NCBI RefSeq assembly: GCF_003173755.1
Contig: NZ_CP029553.1
Location: forward strand, 149,001 to 213,000
Direction of reading: 5' to 3'
DNA from: Methylobacterium terrae
GTDB taxonomy: Bacteria; Pseudomonadota; Alphaproteobacteria; Rhizobiales; Beijerinckiaceae
DNA: 64,000 nucleotides
Shown here: piece after piece, positions 56,190 to 64,000 of the stretch
Layout of the letters: each line of letters opens with the position of its first letter
Position numbering within the stretch: position 1 is the first letter of the stretch
The notes under the pieces: generated by a model
Database searches by the model: none
The model's input: the letters and a program-made list of their open reading frames with translations, nothing else
What the model was told of the DNA's origin: nothing
Position numbers and translations under genes: made by a program

Positions 56190-57521
56190 ATGGCCTTCTC
56201 CCGTCCCCGCCGCCTCAAGACCCTGGTCGGCGCGCCCGCCCTCGTCGCGGCCGCGAACGACGCGGATCCCGGCCTCGGCCTGCGCCGCGCGGCCGACCTC
56301 GCCCGCAAGGCCGAGGCCGAGCGGATCACCGGCCTGTTCACCGCCGACCTGCTGCAGATCGACCCCGCGGGCCTCGCCGGAACGGCGGGGGTGCAGGAGC
56401 CGCTGATCGCGCTCGCGGCGCTGAGCCAGGCGACCTCGCGGATCGGGCTGGTGGCGACGGTCTCGACCACCTTCCACCATCCCTTCAACCTCGCCCGGCA
56501 GCTCGCCACCCTCGACCACGTCAGCGGCGGCCGCGCCGCCTGGAACGCCGTGACGTCCTCGGTCGGCGAGGAGAATTTCGGCGACGGGACATCCGACGGG
56601 GCCCTGCCGAGCCCCGAGGCGCGCTACGCCCGGGCCGCGGAGTTCATCACCGTCGTCAACGCCTTGTTCGACGCGAACGAGCGCGACGCCGCGACCCGCA
56701 AGGCGTCGGGGGCAGTCGGGGTCGATCCGGCGAAGTTCCATCCGATCGATCATCGCGGCCGCTACTTCAGGATCGCCGGCCCGCTCAACGTGCCGCCGCT
56801 GCCGCAGGGGCGCCCGGTCCAGTTCCAGGCCGGGCAATCGGAGGCGGGGGTCGCCGTCGGCGCGGCCCATGCCGAGGTGGTCTACACCTCGCAGCCGAGG
56901 TTCGAGGACGCGGTCGCCTTCGCGACGGACCTGCGGCGGCGCGCGGCCACGCTCGGGCGCCGGCCCGGCCTGCCCTTCGTGTTGAACTCCTTCCACTGCC
57001 TCATCGGCGCATCCGAGGCCGATGTCGGCCGGCGGCTCGCCGAGAAGCACGCCCGCATGGACTACGACCAGGGCCGGCTCAAGCTCGCCGACATGCTGGG
57101 CGGGGGAATCGACCTCTCGGGACTGCCCCTCGACGCGCCCCTGCCGGAGGCATTGCTGCCCGAGGTGACGAGCATCAACCGCCGGCGCGGGCGGGTCGAG
57201 ATCTTCCGCCGCTACGCCGAGCGGGGATTGCCCCTGCGCCGGCTCATCATCGAGGCTCAGGAGACCGGGCACTGGTCGGTCGCCGGCACGCCCGAGCAGC
57301 TCGCGGACGCCCTCGAGGAGCGATATCGCGCCGGGATCCTCGACGTCGTGACCCTGCACGGCCTCGGCAACCCGGATCAGGAGGACCTTCTCCTCAACGG
57401 CCTCCTGCCGGAGCTGCGCCGCCGCGCCCTGATCGACACCGACTACGTCGGCGACGATTTCCGCTCCAACCTCGAATTGCCGCCGCTTCACGGCGCGACC
57501 GCGCGGGCGCGGATCGCCTGA
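56190..57521 (+). CDS. LLM-class flavin monooxygenase, NtaA/SnaA/DszA family (copy A)
   Basis: 443 residues. The TIM-barrel hallmarks of the FMN-reductase-dependent monooxygenases are present: RRAADLARKAEAERITGLFTADLLQ, LAALSQATSRIGLVATVSTTFHHPFNLARQLATLDHVSGGRAAWNAVTS and GRYFRIAGPLNVPPLPQGRPVQFQAGQSEAGV. The family oxidises C-S, C-N or sulfur atoms using FMNH2 supplied by a partner reductase, which is not seen in this window. It is 73 bp after the GNAT gene and probably co-transcribed. Confidence 0.9.
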   Translation: MAFSRPRRLKTLVGAPALVAAANDADPGLGLRRAADLARKAEAERITGLFTADLLQIDPAGLAGTAGVQEPLIALAALSQATSRIGLVATVSTTFHHPFNLARQLATLDHVSGGRAAWNAVTSSVGEENFGDGTSDGALPSPEARYARAAEFITVVNALFDANERDAATRKASGAVGVDPAKFHPIDHRGRYFRIAGPLNVPPLPQGRPVQFQAGQSEAGVAVGAAHAEVVYTSQPRFEDAVAFATDLRRRAATLGRRPGLPFVLNSFHCLIGASEADVGRRLAEKHARMDYDQGRLKLADMLGGGIDLSGLPLDAPLPEALLPEVTSINRRRGRVEIFRRYAERGLPLRRLIIEAQETGHWSVAGTPEQLADALEERYRAGILDVVTLHGLGNPDQEDLLLNGLLPELRRRALIDTDYVGDDFRSNLELPPLHGATARARIA

Positions 57522-57933
57522 GCGCCCCCCGAGGGAAAGATTCTTCCGGCTCGGCCCCGGGCAGCAAAGCACCCCCCTCATCCCGAAATATTTGGAAGTG
57601 CCTTTCGTTGACGAAAGGCACTGACAAGCGGAAAAATCAGCATCGCCGCAGGAAGACGGTCGAATGACTGGGCGATCTTCTTTTGGATTCGTCTCGCACG
57701 CGGCGGGACGACAGGCTTCGTCACGGCCCGATCGTGGCTCCGGAGATCGGTGAACCGTCCATGATCGTGATCGCGCTCCTCACCTCGATCGGCGGATTGC
57801 GGCGCAGGCGTGCGGAGGCGCCGGCGGCCGGACCGGAGCCGCGCCCGCCCCCGGCGGCGGCCGGCCCCGCCACTCCCGACCGCAGCGGCCCGTGCGGGCC
57901 CCTCCCGCGCCGCCCCGGCCGCCCGAGCTCCCG
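57522..57933. other. 412-bp intergenic region with promoter and operator of the second unit
   Basis: This lies between two monooxygenase genes on the same strand. The middle (57590-57680) is AT-richer and holds the palindrome at 57597-57622. The right part is G+C-rich and has no gene I can support. Confidence 0.55.
57597..57622. promoter_or_regulatory. Candidate operator, copy 2 (CTTTCGTTGACGAAAG core)
   Basis: AGTGCCTTTCGT (57597-57608) and ACGAAAGGCACT (57611-57622) are perfect 12-bp arms around TG. The central 16 bp match the 55266-55283 site at 15 positions. It precedes the second monooxygenase gene by about 310 bp, and AAAAAT at 57632-57637 is spaced like a -10 from the TTGACG within it. 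Confidence 0.65.
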
Positions 57934-58923
57934 ATGACCTACCGCCTGAGCCTCCTCGACAAGAGCCCGCTCCTTCCCGGCGAGCCGGCGACCGCCGCCC
58001 TGCAGCGCACGATGGTGCTGGCGCAGGCCGCCGAGCGCCTCGGCTACGCGCGCTTCTGGGTGGCGGAGCACCACGGCAATCCGGGGCTCGCCGGCACCGC
58101 GCCCGAGATCCTGATCGCGCATCTCGCCGCTCGCACCCGGCGCATCCGGCTCGGCTCCGGCGGCGTGCTGCTGCCGCATTACAGCCCGTTCAAGGTCGCC
58201 GAGATCTTCAACCTGCTCGCCGCCCTGGCGCCGGACCGGATCGATCTCGGCATCGGCAAGGCGCCGGGCGGCCTGCCCGACGCGACCCGCGCCCTGAGGC
58301 GCCGGCACGGCCCGGGCGAGCAGGCGACCTTCGACGACCTCCTCTCCGAGCTCGACCGCTATCTCGCGCCGCCGGAAGCCGCGTCCCTGCGCGCCCTGCC
58401 GATGCCGCCCTCGGCGCCCGAGCGCTTCCTGCTGGGTGCCAGTTCCGACAGCGCGCGCTCGGCCGCGGCGCTCGGCTGGCGCTTCGTCTATGCCGGCCAG
58501 CTCAACGGCGATCCGCGGGCGATCGAGGCGAGCCTCGAGGCCTACGCCCGGGCCGGCGCCGCGGCCCCGCCCCTCCTCGCCGTCACGGCCCTCGCTGCGT
58601 CGAGCCACGAGGAGGCGCGGGCACTGACCGACCCGCTCCAGGTGGTGCGGGTCACGCTCCCCGACGGCCAGAGCGTCAATCTCGGCAGCGAGGCGCAGGC
58701 GGCGGAGTTCGCCCGGCAGGCCGGCGCCGCCGCCTACCGGACCGAGATCCGCCGGCCGCACGTGCTGTCGGGCACCGCCGACGAGGTTCGGGCCGAGCTC
58801 GACCGGCTCCAGGCCCGCTTCGGCGTCGAGGAATTCGTCATCGACACGCCGCCTTCCGCGACGGGCAAGCGCCTCGCCTCCGTGACCCTGCTCGCGGGCG
58901 GCGCCCCGGCGCTGGCGGCCTGA
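57934..58923 (+). CDS. LLM-class oxidoreductase, MsnO8/YtmO-like
   Basis: 329 residues from the ATG of MTYRLSLLDKSPLLPGEPA. SLLDKSPLLPG, FWVAEHHGNPGLAGTAPEILIAHLAARTRRIRLGSGGVLLPHYSPFKVAE and RIDLGIGKAPGG are the signature of the MsnO8 group of luciferase-like oxidoreductases, which includes Bacillus YtmO (CmoO). It probably uses FMN and O2. Its place with NtaA-type enzymes, GNATs and an amino-acid importer matches the ytm-type S-alkyl-cysteine gene sets. It starts the second unit of the cluster. Confidence 0.9.
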   Translation: MTYRLSLLDKSPLLPGEPATAALQRTMVLAQAAERLGYARFWVAEHHGNPGLAGTAPEILIAHLAARTRRIRLGSGGVLLPHYSPFKVAEIFNLLAALAPDRIDLGIGKAPGGLPDATRALRRRHGPGEQATFDDLLSELDRYLAPPEAASLRALPMPPSAPERFLLGASSDSARSAAALGWRFVYAGQLNGDPRAIEASLEAYARAGAAAPPLLAVTALAASSHEEARALTDPLQVVRVTLPDGQSVNLGSEAQAAEFARQAGAAAYRTEIRRPHVLSGTADEVRAELDRLQARFGVEEFVIDTPPSATGKRLASVTLLAGGAPALAA

Positions 58924-58940
58924 CCTACGAGAGCCCCACG

Positions 58941-60287
58941 ATGACCCAGACCCGTCTCACCTTCGGCCTGATGCTCCAGGGCGGCGGCAGCCACATGAAT
59001 GCGTGGCGCCACCCGAGCAACCCGAGCGACGCCAGCGTCAACCTCGACTTCTTCGTCCGCAACGCCCGCAAGGCGGAAGCGAACGGCATCGCCTTCGCGT
59101 TCGTGGCCGACGGGCTCTACATCAACGAGACGTCGATCCCGCACTTCCTCAACCGCTTCGAGCCGCTGACCATCCTGTCGGCGCTGGCGGCGAGCACCGA
59201 GAAGCTCGGGCTCGTCGGCACGGTCTCGACCTCCTACAGCGACCCCTTCACCATCGCCCGGCAATTCGCCTCGCTCGACCTGATCAGCGGGGGGCGGGCC
59301 GGCTGGAACGCCGTGACCTCCCCGCTCGAGGGCTCCGGGCGCAACTACAGCCGGCCGCATCCCGAGCACGGCTTGCGCTACGAGATCGCGGGCGAACACC
59401 TCGACGTCGTGAAGGGCCTGTGGGATTCCTGGGACGACGACGCCTTCCCGCGCGACCGCGAGACCGGCCGGTTCTTCGATCCCGAGAAGCTGCACCGGCT
59501 CGACCACAAGGGGCGGTTCTTCCAGGTCGAGGGGCCGCTCAACATCCAGCGCTCGGCCCAAGGCCAGCCGGTGGTGTTCCAGGCCGGCTCGTCGGAGGCC
59601 GGCATCGGGCTCGCCGGGCGCCACGCCGACGCGGTCTTCGCCAACCACGTGCCGCTCCCCGAGGCGCAGAGCCTCTACCGCAGCCTCAAGGCGAGCGCCG
59701 TCGCCCATGGCCGCCGGGCCGACGACCTGAGGGTCTTCCCCGGTGCCGGCCCGATCGTCGGACGCACGAGGGCGGAGGCCGAGGACAAGTACCGGGCGAT
59801 CCGCGACCTGATCACGATCGACGACGCCCTCGCCTATCTCGGCCGCTTCTTCGACCACCACGACTTCTCCGCCTACCCGCTCGACGCCCCCTTCCCGGAC
59901 CTCGGCACGATCGGAGAGAACAGCTTCCGCTCGACGACCGACCGCATCAAGCGCAACGCCGCCGAGAAGGGCCAGACCCTGCGCGAGGCGGCGCTCGAGG
60001 CCGCGACCCCGCGCACCGACCTGATCGGCTCGGCCGAGGAGGTCGCCGAGGGGTTGATCGCCCGGGTCGAGCAGGGGGCGGCGGACGGCTTCGTGCTCGG
60101 CTTCCCCGTCATCGGCCAGGGGCTCGACGACTTCGTCGACCTCGTCGTCCCGGTGCTGGAGGCGCGCGGCGTCTACGACCGCACGCTGCCGGGCACCACC
60201 CTGCGCGACCATCTCGGCCTGCCCCGCCGCGAGAGCCGCTACGCCGCGCCCGAGGAGGCTCGCGCCCTGAAGGTCGGCGCGCGATGA
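58941..60287 (+). CDS. LLM-class flavin monooxygenase, NtaA/SnaA/DszA family (copy B)
   Basis: 448 residues, 17 bp after the MsnO8-like gene. The opening LTFGLMLQGGGSHMNAWRHP and FFVRNARKAEANGIAFAFVADGLY, GLVGTVSTSYSDPFTIARQFASLDLISGGRAGWNAVTS, HKGRFFQVEGPLNIQRSAQGQPVVFQAGSSEAGI and SAEEVAEGLIARVEQGAADGF follow the family through its full length. It has the ~50-residue NtaA-type insert (DSWDDDAFPRDRETGRFFDPEKLH). It resembles Bacillus YtnJ and YxeK in position and family. It ends in an ATGA overlap with the next GNAT. Confidence 0.92.
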   Translation: MTQTRLTFGLMLQGGGSHMNAWRHPSNPSDASVNLDFFVRNARKAEANGIAFAFVADGLYINETSIPHFLNRFEPLTILSALAASTEKLGLVGTVSTSYSDPFTIARQFASLDLISGGRAGWNAVTSPLEGSGRNYSRPHPEHGLRYEIAGEHLDVVKGLWDSWDDDAFPRDRETGRFFDPEKLHRLDHKGRFFQVEGPLNIQRSAQGQPVVFQAGSSEAGIGLAGRHADAVFANHVPLPEAQSLYRSLKASAVAHGRRADDLRVFPGAGPIVGRTRAEAEDKYRAIRDLITIDDALAYLGRFFDHHDFSAYPLDAPFPDLGTIGENSFRSTTDRIKRNAAEKGQTLREAALEAATPRTDLIGSAEEVAEGLIARVEQGAADGFVLGFPVIGQGLDDFVDLVVPVLEARGVYDRTLPGTTLRDHLGLPRRESRYAAPEEARALKVGAR

Positions 60288-60841
60288 CCCGTCCCGACCC
60301 CGCCGACCGGAGCGACCGCGTGACCGACCTGTTCGTCTCGACCACGCCCCTCGACCCCCGGGCCAAACCCCTCGTCGACCAGCTGACCCAGGAATACGTC
60401 ACCCGCTACGGCAGCGATTTCGGCGATCCGCCGGGCGCCGAGATGACCCGCTACCCGCCCGAGGCCTTCGCGAGCCCGGACGGCCACTTCCTGCTGCTCC
60501 TGCGCGACGGCGCCGCGATCGCCGGCGGCGCGTTCAAGCGCTTCGACGCGCGCACCGCCGAGCTGAAGCGGGTCTGGACCGACGCCGCCTTTCGCCGCCA
60601 GGGCCTGGCGCGCCGGGTCGTCGCGGAGCTCGAGGCACAGGCTTTGCGGCAGGGCTACGCGCGGGCGTACCTCACCACGGGGTTTCGCCAGCCCGAGGCC
60701 AAGGGGCTCTATCTCGGCCTCGGCTACACGCCCCTGTTCGACCTCACCGTCGATCCCGAGACCTACGGCATCCTGCCCTTCGAGAAGGCGCTGCCGGGAG
60801 CCGCGCTCAGGCACACCGGCCCGCAAAGCAGCGCCGCCTGA
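60284..60841 (+). CDS. GNAT-family N-acetyltransferase (cluster copy B)
   Basis: 185 residues, start overlapping the previous stop (ATGA). The fold is compact: HFLLLLRDGAAIAGGAFKRFDARTAELKRVWTDAAFRRQGLARRVVAELE with acetyl-CoA loop RRQGLA, then AYLTTGFRQPEAKGLYLGLGYTPL. It shares this block with copy A but lacks that copy's long tail. Translational coupling to the monooxygenase implies sequential action: acetylation protects the amine before or after oxidation at sulfur. The substrate is inferred. Confidence 0.86.
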   Translation: MTRPDPADRSDRVTDLFVSTTPLDPRAKPLVDQLTQEYVTRYGSDFGDPPGAEMTRYPPEAFASPDGHFLLLLRDGAAIAGGAFKRFDARTAELKRVWTDAAFRRQGLARRVVAELEAQALRQGYARAYLTTGFRQPEAKGLYLGLGYTPLFDLTVDPETYGILPFEKALPGAALRHTGPQSSAA

Positions 60842-60880
60842 CCGAGACCCCTCCCCGAAAGCCAGAGCCCGACACCCGCC

Positions 60881-62653
60881 ATGCCCCTCGCCAGCAACGT
60901 GGCGGACCTGCCCGCGCAGGTCCGCGCCGCCTCTCCCGGCCGCGACTTCAGCCGCCACCGCATCGTCCCCGCCCGCTACCCGGCCCGGACCGCCGGGACG
61001 GTCTTCGCCGGGCTCGTCATCGCGGGCGTCCTGTACTCGGTCCTCTCCAACCCGCGCTGGGGCTGGGACGTGTTCGCCGAGTGGTTCTTCGCCGAGCCGG
61101 TGCTGGTCGGGCTCGGGCGCACCCTGCTGCTGACGGCGCTCGGCACGGTGCTCGGTTTCCTGTTCGGCACGCTGCTCGCACTCGCCCGGGTTTCCGGCTC
61201 GCCGCTGCTGTCGGGCCTCGCCTGGGGCTACGTCTGGCTGTTCCGCTCGATCCCCCTGATCGTGCTGCTCCTGATCCTCAACAACCTCGGCTACCTCTAC
61301 GAGACGGTCTGGCTCGGCGTGCCGTTCACCGGGATCACGCTCGCCTCCTGGCAGACGACGCAGCTCGTCACGCCGTTCCTCGCGGCCGTGCTCGGGCTGA
61401 CGCTCAACGCCTCCGCCTTCTCCTGCGAGATCGTGCGCGGCGGCATCCTGGCGGTGGACCAGGGCCAGCACGAGGCCGCCGCGGCCCTCGGGCTGCCGCG
61501 TCACCGGCAGGTCTCGCGCATCGTCCTGCCGCAGGCGATGCGGACCATCCTGCCGACCGCCTTCAACGAGGTCATCAGCATCGCCAAGGGCACCTCGCAG
61601 GTCTACATCCTGGCCCTGCCCGAGCTGTTCTACACGATCCAGGTCATCTACCGGCGCAACCTCGAGGTGATCCCGCTCCTGATGGTGGCGACCGTCTGGT
61701 ACCTCGTCATCCTCAGCGTCCTGTCCTTCGTCCAGCGCCACATCGAGCGCTACTATGCCCGCGGCGCGCTGCGGAACCCGCCGCCCTCGCTGATCGGCAC
61801 GGCGCTCGAGCGGCTCCGCCCGGCCGGCGCGCCCGCCGCCCGGTCGGCGGTTCCGGCGGTCCCCGTCCCGGCCGGAGGGGTGGCGGCGCGCCGCGGCGGC
61901 GAGATCCGCATCACCGGCGTCTCGAAGAGCTTCGGTCCCCTCAAGGTGCTCGACGACGTCAGCCTCTCCCTTGGCCCGGGCAGCGTGACGGCGATCATCG
62001 GCCAGTCCGGCTCCGGCAAGTCGACGCTCCTGCGGGCGATCAACCACCTCGAGCGGGTCGATGCCGGCTTCATCGCCATCGACGGCGAGCTGATCGGCTA
62101 CCGCCAGGACGGCGACACGCTCTACGAGCTCAAGGAGGCGGACATCCTGGCCCGCCGCGTCGACGTCGGCATGGTGTTCCAGGGGTTCAACCTGTTCCCG
62201 CACCTGACGGCGATCGAGAACGTCGTCGAGGCGCCGATCACCGTGCGCGGCCTGCCCCGCGCCCGGGCACTGGCCGAGGCGCGGGAGCTGCTGGCCCGGG
62301 TCGGCCTCGCCGACAAGGCCGAGTCCTATCCGCGCCAGCTCTCCGGCGGGCAGCAGCAGCGGGTCGCCATCGCGCGGGCGCTGGCGCTGCGGCCCAAGGT
62401 GCTGCTGTTCGACGAGCCGACCTCGGCCCTCGACCCGGAACTCGTCGGCGAGGTGCTCGACGTCATCGAGGAGCTCGCCCGGTCCGGCACCACCCTGGTG
62501 ATCGTGACCCACGAGATCGGCTTTGCCCGCGAGGTCGCCGACCAGGTGATCTTCATGGAGGGCGGCCGGATCCTCGAGCAGGGCCCGCCCTCCCGCGTCC
62601 TCGCGGCGCCGGATCACCCCCGCACCCGCGAATTCCTCGCCAAGGTGCTCTGA
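60881..62653 (+). CDS. Polar amino-acid ABC transporter, permease fused to ATPase
   Basis: 590 residues in one chain. Residues ~35-310 are a HisMQ-type permease with five or more helices (GRTLLLTALGTVLGFLFGTLLA, VWLFRSIPLIVLLLILNNLGYL) and the EAA loop HEAAAALGLPRHRQVSRIVLPQAMR. A Pro/Ala-rich linker (~312-338) joins it to a GlnQ/HisP-type ATPase with Walker A GQSGSGKST (374-382), signature LSGGQQQR (from 487) and Walker B VLLFDEPTSALD. The usual two polypeptides are thus one. It imports amino acids delivered by the binding proteins that follow. Confidence 0.93.
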   Translation: MPLASNVADLPAQVRAASPGRDFSRHRIVPARYPARTAGTVFAGLVIAGVLYSVLSNPRWGWDVFAEWFFAEPVLVGLGRTLLLTALGTVLGFLFGTLLALARVSGSPLLSGLAWGYVWLFRSIPLIVLLLILNNLGYLYETVWLGVPFTGITLASWQTTQLVTPFLAAVLGLTLNASAFSCEIVRGGILAVDQGQHEAAAALGLPRHRQVSRIVLPQAMRTILPTAFNEVISIAKGTSQVYILALPELFYTIQVIYRRNLEVIPLLMVATVWYLVILSVLSFVQRHIERYYARGALRNPPPSLIGTALERLRPAGAPAARSAVPAVPVPAGGVAARRGGEIRITGVSKSFGPLKVLDDVSLSLGPGSVTAIIGQSGSGKSTLLRAINHLERVDAGFIAIDGELIGYRQDGDTLYELKEADILARRVDVGMVFQGFNLFPHLTAIENVVEAPITVRGLPRARALAEARELLARVGLADKAESYPRQLSGGQQQRVAIARALALRPKVLLFDEPTSALDPELVGEVLDVIEELARSGTTLVIVTHEIGFAREVADQVIFMEGGRILEQGPPSRVLAAPDHPRTREFLAKVL

Positions 62654-62683
62654 CCTCCCCCCCCGCAGCAAGGATCTCGTCCC

Positions 62684-63610
62684 GTGCCGACCCGTCGCGA
62701 CCTGCTGGCCTTCCTGGCCGCCGCCTCGACCGCCCTCCTCTCCGACCGAGCGCTGGCGCAGGCCATCGACCTCTCGCCCGAGCAGCCCGGCCGCGTCCGC
62801 GCCGCGCGCGACGAGGAGGCGATCCGGCTGATCGCCAAGGACGCGCGCTTCGCCCGCGACGGCGTGTTCACGGTGGCCAACAACACCGGGCGCTTCCCCT
62901 TCGGCGGCTATGCCAGCGACACGAAGACGGTGATCGGGGCCGAGCCGGACATCGCGCAACTCGTCGCCGACGCGCTCGGCCGCCGCCTCGAGATCGTCCC
63001 GACCTCCTGGGCCGACTGGCCGCTCGGCGTCTCGTCCGGCAGGTTCGACGCGGTGATCTCGAACGTGACGGTCACCGAGCAGCGCAAGGAGAAGTTCGAC
63101 TTCTCGACCTACCGCAAGGACCTTCTCGGCTTCTACGTCAAGAAGAGCAACCCGCTCGTCATCCGCGATCCGCGGGACGTCGCGGGGTTGAAGATCATCG
63201 TCTCCTCCGGCACCAACCAGGAACAGATCCTGCTGCGCTGGAACGACCAGAACGTGAAGGCGGGCCTGAAGCCGATCGACGTGCAGTACTACGACGACGA
63301 CGTGGTGCTCTACCTCGCCCTCGATTCGGGCCGTGCCGACGCCTATCTCGGCCCGAACGCGCTCCTGAGCTTCAAGGCGGCGCAGGAAGGGCGGACGCGG
63401 CTCGCCGGCAACTTCAGCGGCGGCTGGCCGGTGCTGGCCGAGATCGCCGTGACGACCCGAAAAGGGGCGGGCCTCGCCGACGCCATCACCCGGGCGATCA
63501 ACACCCAGATCCGCAACGGCAACTACGCCAAGGCGCTGGCGCGCTGGAATCTCTCGGCCGAGGCGATCGAGGAATCGCGCACCAACCCGCCCGGCCTGCC
63601 GCGGGCCTGA
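62684..63610 (+). CDS. Polar amino-acid ABC transporter substrate-binding protein (copy 1)
   Basis: 308 residues from a GTG. The signal peptide has an RR near the start (MPTRRDLLAFLAAASTALLSDRALA, cut before QAIDLS), so Tat export is possible. The family-3 binding fold follows: FGGYASDTKTVIGAEPDIAQLVADALGRRLEIVPTSWADWPLG, FDAVISNVTVTEQRKEKFDFSTY and YLALDSGRADAYLGPN. The conserved Asp and Arg positions suit an alpha-amino-acid ligand. It is 30 bp after the fused transporter. Confidence 0.92.
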   Translation: MPTRRDLLAFLAAASTALLSDRALAQAIDLSPEQPGRVRAARDEEAIRLIAKDARFARDGVFTVANNTGRFPFGGYASDTKTVIGAEPDIAQLVADALGRRLEIVPTSWADWPLGVSSGRFDAVISNVTVTEQRKEKFDFSTYRKDLLGFYVKKSNPLVIRDPRDVAGLKIIVSSGTNQEQILLRWNDQNVKAGLKPIDVQYYDDDVVLYLALDSGRADAYLGPNALLSFKAAQEGRTRLAGNFSGGWPVLAEIAVTTRKGAGLADAITRAINTQIRNGNYAKALARWNLSAEAIEESRTNPPGLPRA

Positions 63611-63627
63611 GATCCGGAGATCCCCCA

Positions 63628-64000
63628 ATGAGCGTCTCCATGCGCGTGCGGCGATGGCTGCTGTCGCTCCTCGTCGGCGCGGCCTGCGCCGGCCAGACCC
63701 TGCCCGCCGCGGCGCAAGGGTCCCCCTTCGACCTCGGCCCCGAGCAGCCCGGCCGGGTCCGCGCCGAGGCCGACCCGGCGGCGATCGCCCGGATCCCGAA
63801 GGGCGCCCGGTTCGTCGAGCCGGGCGTCCTCACGGTGGCGATCACCCCGGGCGGGCCGCCGCTCGGCACCTACGCGACCGACGCGAGGACCGTGGTCGGC
63901 GCCGATCCCGACTTCGCCCAGCTCGTCGCCGACAGCCTGGGCCTCCGGCTCGCCCTCGTCCCGGTGGCCTGGGCCGACTGGCCGCTCGGCCTCGCCTCGG
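63628..64000 (+). CDS. Polar amino-acid ABC transporter substrate-binding protein (copy 2, truncated by window end)
   Basis: 124 residues are visible, starting at an ATG with GGAGA upstream. The signal peptide is LLSLLVGAACAGQTLPAAA, cut before QGSPFDL. It then repeats the copy 1 pattern: DLGPEQPGRVRAEAD, GPPLGTYATDARTVVGADPDFAQLVADSLGLRLALVPVAWADWPLG. It is a tandem paralogue of copy 1 and probably feeds the same fused transporter with a different ligand range. The C-terminal half is outside the window. Confidence 0.9.
   Translation, partial: MSVSMRVRRWLLSLLVGAACAGQTLPAAAQGSPFDLGPEQPGRVRAEADPAAIARIPKGARFVEPGVLTVAITPGGPPLGTYATDARTVVGADPDFAQLVADSLGLRLALVPVAWADWPLGLAS

Noticed and set aside
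60239..63628. A 1129-codon minus-strand open frame opposite the GNAT, transporter and binding-protein genes
   Set aside because: It crosses three unrelated plus-strand genes with clear motifs and their ribosome binding sites, so it can only be an antisense artefact.

Overview
The window reads as a chromosomal segment of a very G+C-rich alphaproteobacterium, most likely Methylobacterium or a close relative in Methylobacteriaceae. The signs are dense coding with strong G/C third-position bias, a soluble NAD-dependent formate dehydrogenase set (fdsGBA-fdhD-fdsD, the FDH2-type enzyme of methylotrophs), a classical alphaproteobacterial aa3 oxidase operon with the small coxF gene, and lineage-typical small families (DUF3126, DUF3775, BTLCP transglutaminase-like peptidases). 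I saw no tRNA, rRNA, CRISPR array or intact insertion sequence.

Layout. 1-8.4 kb: a truncated LuxR-like regulator, an outer-membrane barrel protein, small secreted and cytosolic proteins, a CysZ/EI24 membrane protein, an NDH-2-like flavoprotein, an AidB-type acyl-CoA dehydrogenase, and a divergent DUF2306/TetR pair with a clear operator between them. 8.5-15.7 kb: a complete Dpp/Opp-type ABC importer (binding protein, two permeases, two ATPases) with a palindromic repeat element inside the operon, then an orphan LivJ-type binding protein. 15.8-32.9 kb: housekeeping and signalling genes, namely a 2Fe-2S protein, a flippase-like (HpnL/UPF0104) protein, an ankyrin protein, an MHYT-GGDEF-EAL protein, phosphoglucomutase, SfsA, a CinA-type protein, Gpt, two tandem BTLCP proteins, CysE, an OmpR-type regulator and a REC-DUF3369-histidine kinase.

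33.2-40.3 kb holds the formate dehydrogenase operon on the minus strand with its LysR regulator upstream. 40.7-47.5 kb holds the cytochrome c oxidase operon: ctaC, ctaD, ctaB, coxF, ctaG, ctaE, a terminator, then a DUF983 gene and surf1. Formate oxidation yields NADH and the oxidase consumes electrons at the end of the respiratory chain, so the two blocks together fit C1-fuelled respiration. A large class A penicillin-binding protein and a secreted protein of unknown function follow.

51.7-55.4 kb is different. Three long perfect palindromes lead into a stretch without convincing genes, then a clearly lower-G+C glycosyltransferase gene, then more non-coding DNA. This looks like an acquired or decaying island.

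55.4-64.0 kb is the most interesting part. It has two GNAT acetyltransferases, three luciferase-like flavin monooxygenases, a polar amino-acid ABC importer whose permease and ATPase are fused in one chain, and two tandem binding proteins (the last cut by the window end). The gene content matches the Bacillus routes for S-alkyl-cysteine and S-(2-succino)cysteine salvage (uptake, N-acetylation, monooxygenation, deacetylation). A nearly identical 16-bp palindrome, CTTTCRTTGACGAAAG, lies upstream of each of its two transcription units and is a good candidate operator.
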